Below are positions 60,775 to 64,000 of a DNA stretch of 64,000 bases, in pieces. The position numbers were made by a program, and so were the translations under genes. The DNA comes from Dryococelus australis (taxonomy: Eukaryota; Arthropoda; Insecta; Phasmatodea; Phasmatidae). The DNA lies in the NCBI GenBank assembly GCA_029891345.1, contig CM057000.1:123241838-123305837 (forward strand), in the 5' to 3' direction. The notes beneath the pieces are model-generated. The model was not told the origin of the DNA. It made no database searches and was given only the letters and a program-made list of their open reading frames with translations. Within the stretch, counting starts at the first letter, position 1; every line of letters starts with the position of its first letter.

Positions 60775-62358
60775 TGCAACATTAACACTCGCACAATTAA
60801 CTTTAAAAAAAACCTGTACATTGTAAACGATGAACACGTAAAAACTGAATAACATGGCAGTGACTACTGCAAGTAACAAGTTACAAACAAAACTATTTGT
60901 TGCAATTTCAAATGCAAACAAAATCTAAAACCAGTAACGGTTCGTGATGGAAAAACGAAACTGTCCGTTTTGGTTATGAGCGCAACAGGAACACAACCAC
61001 CTGTGTATAACCGGTTGTTTTGGAACAACTACTCTGTTGGTCTTTTGTGCGCAACAGAACCGACAAATGACAACAAGAGCGAGTAACTGGCTCGGTCGGA
61101 ATTACGAATCTGCCTGTTATCAAGCGCAGTGCTAACAGCAAAGAACATCCACATGGAACTGCCTATCTCCGGTATTCAACATTATATTACTGTGTCGCTG
61201 ATAAGTCTATAATAAAAGCATTGTATTTGTTAGCAGTTGCAAGCTTTGCGGATTGCTTACAGGCTAATTTCTGATTGTGCATCCGTAAACATTTTTTTTT
61301 TCGCTGATTTAAACAATCTCTTCTGTTCCAAAACATTTCTGCTTCAGAACCAGACATGGATATGAAAATTTTCATGTTATCCCGACCCGTTACTATTTAT
61401 TTAACAGGGTTTCCGGTGGAACTTGTTCCTCACATTACAGTTATTATATAGGAACAGTGTTATTTTAACTGTTACGTTATTACTGTCCATTACAAACCAC
61501 TGTGACATGGCGTGTTTCTGAACGAAACGTCAATTTCGTACTTGTATTTTTTTAACCTACCTAGGCAACTTACAGTGTTCTGAAAAGTCTTTTTTTTTTT
61601 TCCCACGGCAGGAGTAAATATGCTATAAAGTGCCTCGTGACTGCTGTGTGTGTGAAAGAGTATTGTTGCCATTACGTTACGTTGGACCAGTGTGTGCGTG
61701 AGATTGCAAATATTGGATGTGTTAAATTATATGTTGTAACCAAATAAAAGTCATGGTAGGCCTATTTGTGTGCATGTTCACAACTATTTTTTAAGTTTAT
61801 CGTTGCTACTTACACAAAATAAGTGACAAAGAGTTGCGTGCTTGAATTTACTGTTTCTTTTCGTTGGATTGGTTGTTCCTTCATTTTAATTTTTATTCCA
61901 ACTGGTGCCGTCCATTTAAAGAAATAATCCAACTCATATTAATAACAAGAGGTAAAATATAACAGTTCTTTCCTCTGCAGTTATAGCAGGGTTACACACA
62001 GTCGCTGCAAAATATTAATGTGTATTACATGTAATGAATGTGCTATGTCGTGTATAACAAATATGTTAACAATGTAAAATAATAACTGTAAGAACTATTG
62101 TCAATATAGACAATATTGAAAAGTCATAAAACTGACTTAAATATGATAAAGGCCTAAATTGTGGACATTCGTACAAAATTGTTTTTTGAAATATGACTCG
62201 ATTATTTGAACAGCTGAAAACAGTAAACACACCTTTGACAGTTAATATATAGTCACATTGCAGTGTTAATGTTTACATGTAGTGGAAGGATACGTAATCA
62301 GTAACCAACCGGAGAACTTTAGCAGGGTTTCAGAAAAATATGAAGTAACTGTGAATGG

Positions 62359-64000
62359 CCTATACTTGGAACACTTCCCAGCTATCCCCTCCCTCACAAT
62401 CAAGGTTTTAAGTTCACAGCTTTTGTTTAGTGTGACATGAAATGTAGTTTGTAACAGTTTATATTTTTTTAATTTGTAGGAACAGGGCATTAAATGGCAC
62501 TTATGTCTTAGCAAGAACATTCACTAGGATTTTATATTTGAGTGTCAGAAATTGACGAATGTGGTTTCTTAAGTATGTGTAAATTGGCTCTGTTCTTGTA
62601 AACTAAAGTTAACATTCTCATTCATTAGATGGACATTTTTAATGTTAAGTAATCTTTTTCCTTTTGAAGTGACTACACTTTCCTTCATGTGAAATTTTTC
62701 TGTTGTCTGAATTTTAGTGCTTCTAAGCACTACACAGTGAAGTGTTTGTTTTCAGCTAATGTGGCATGGAAACCACCTTTTTCTTTGATATATTTTTAAG
62801 AACTAAACCCAAAAGTGTGTAACTCTTTTAAAAATTCCTTATTGTAAAATGGGTGGTTGTTCTTCAATAACAATAATTGCTTCTGTTTGACTGAAAAAGG
62901 AAGTCTTATTTGGTCCACATTGCTTGGAAAATGGAATTGGCAGACTTTTTAAATCAGTGGGATTAGAAGGCTTGCACGTCAAGGTGCCATTTCACAGCAG
63001 CTTGGTCGAAGGCTGTACAGTGATGTGCATGATTAAAGTTTATTAGCCCGTAAACTGGTAAACACAATATTATTGTCCCAGTGCATGTTGGCTGTGATGC
63101 TAGGGTCTCAAGAAAAACAGCTTTTGCTGCATGCACGCACGTGCATGGACACACGCGTATGTATTTATACATATTTACTTATTCTGTAATATAATTTTAA
63201 ATGTTCGTTATGAGTCATTAGCTGACATCCTAAGTCCAGTTTGCTAATGGCTTAGGAGAATAAGTTAGTGTAAGGTAAATATAAAGTATTTCTTAAAAAT
63301 AATTAACTGCGATGTTATGTTTAGTTTTTTAACAAATTAAGATTGTAAGTTCTATTTTAAATATTTAAATATGTTTAGTATAATCTAATGGTCTGGTTTT
63401 TTTTTTAGGGTGCTGTTTGGGCCAAAGGTAGTGGTGAACTTCTGTTCAAAGTTCAAAGAATTGTTTTTGGCTTAGTAGCATTAAAATAATTCAAGTATGT
63501 GGATACACTAGTATTTTCTTTCCACATCTAAAGGTAAGTGAGGAAGCCTATAACAAATTGCTGAGGTAACAAAGGTGTTTCATCTTTACGGTGCATGGGC
63601 AGTCTCAAAGTTGTTATTTGCTCACATGAGATTGGTTGGTGGAAACGTTTACCTGTTTACTTAATTTTAACACTACAGCAAATTGGTTTGTGGTGCAATA
63701 TCACAGGAAGAAAAATCTACTAACGTCTTTAATATCAACACTTACTCAAAACTTGCATAATACTTGTGCAGATGTACATATCATTTTTTTTACATATTGA
63801 CAAACTGATGTCGATTAATGATTATAAACAAATATCGGAAATCAGATTATACAAATTGTATAAATACTGCACCAATACACCATCGAGTAAGTAGAAGAAT
63901 TTCAAATTTTTAATAAATCATATTTGAAAATAATGCTCAAGTGTGTGTGTACATATAAATAATAAACAAAGTTTTTGTGTATTAATACAGTGTACATATG
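62359..64000. other. No gene recognised
   Basis: AT-rich sequence. A T-rich tract plus AG at 63400-63408 precedes a short open stretch (GAVWAKGSGELLFKVQR) that could be an exon end, but nothing supports it further. Confidence 0.4.

Larger units (their letters stand above)
60453..61485 (-). mobile_element. hAT-like element nested in copy C
   Basis: It begins TAGGGATGGGCAAAAGCGTT, a typical hAT-type outer end, followed by GTAAC/GTTAC-rich subterminal words. The stretch is absent from the matching position of copy A. A matching inverted terminus at the far side was not found, so the right boundary is inferred from where homology to A resumes. Confidence 0.5.
60175..62358 (+). mobile_element. 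Copy C of the non-autonomous P-like family, 2.18 kb, with nested hAT-like element
   Basis: The left end is CCATTCACGGTTTCTTTGG; the right end in reverse complement is CCATTCACAGTTACTTC. The flanking 8-mers are AGTATAGT and CCTATACT, 5 of 8 equal with a shared central TATA. The left 250 bp match D's right end and A; the right 110 bp match D's left end. The middle match to A is interrupted between 60453 and about 61485 by a hAT-like insertion. The element itself has no coding sequence. Confidence 0.8.

Noticed and set aside
63408-63489. Exon after a T-rich tract and AG
   Set aside because: The acceptor-like sequence is a chance product of a T run. The peptide ends in a stop after 26 codons and matches nothing I know.
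1-64000. CRISPR arrays, operons, prophage or bacterial genes
   Set aside because: There are no regularly spaced repeats with unique spacers, no dense same-strand genes, and all recognisable proteins are eukaryotic transposon types.

Overview
This is about 64 kb of AT-rich, gene-poor animal nuclear DNA packed with dead transposable elements. It has no operon layout, coding density is very low, splice-like AG/GT junctions are present, and tRNA-derived SINE heads occur. The mix of BEL/Pao, Ty3/gypsy-like, CR1/L2-type LINE, P-element/THAP, piggyBac, mariner, IS630-like and hAT-like sequence points to an arthropod, most likely an insect with a large genome. The species cannot be read from the sequence. 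No complete host gene is visible; two short candidate host first exons (22215-22355 and 51658-51756) are the best non-transposon coding signals.

Layout. 1-1020: BEL/Pao protease-RT relic on +. 1052-1650: coiled, envelope-like relic on -. 3640-3905: tRNA-derived SINE on -. 4085-5110: retrotransposon gag relic on -. 5.1-8.7 kb: AT-rich, no gene seen. 8750-14234: a P-element-like DNA transposon with recognisable inverted termini and a broken THAP-type transposase, carrying a nested SINE and a hairpin element. 14.2-19.8 kb: a duplicated ORF segment, a non-autonomous P-like copy (A), an LTR-like GC-rich block and a SINE head. 19.8-26.1 kb: two copies of one LINE on -, one carrying ORF1 plus endonuclease and the other endonuclease plus reverse transcriptase, with a candidate host exon between them. 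26-37 kb: MITE-like repeats, short tandem duplications, non-autonomous P-like copy B, hAT-like ends and an integrase scrap. 38.0-39.3 kb: IS630/DDE_3 transposase relic. 40.4-41.0 kb: non-autonomous P-like copy D. 41.7-42.9 kb: two unrelated transposase relics on opposite strands. 47.3-48.8 kb: piggyBac relic. 49.8-50.1 kb: mariner N-terminal relic. 53.3-54.8 kb: unclassified GC-richer repeat. 60.2-62.4 kb: non-autonomous P-like copy C with a hAT-like element nested inside.

The main story is the P-like family. The transposase-bearing element at 8750-14234 and the short elements B, C and D all end in a near-identical 10-bp terminus, CC(A/G)TTCAC(G/A)G, and the similarity continues inward. The short elements sit in 8-bp sites centred on TATA or TGTA. 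This fits one transposase family mobilising several internally unrelated cargo sequences. A 113-bp segment lies both inside the transposase gene and just outside the element's right end. Its only two differences are synonymous in one open frame.
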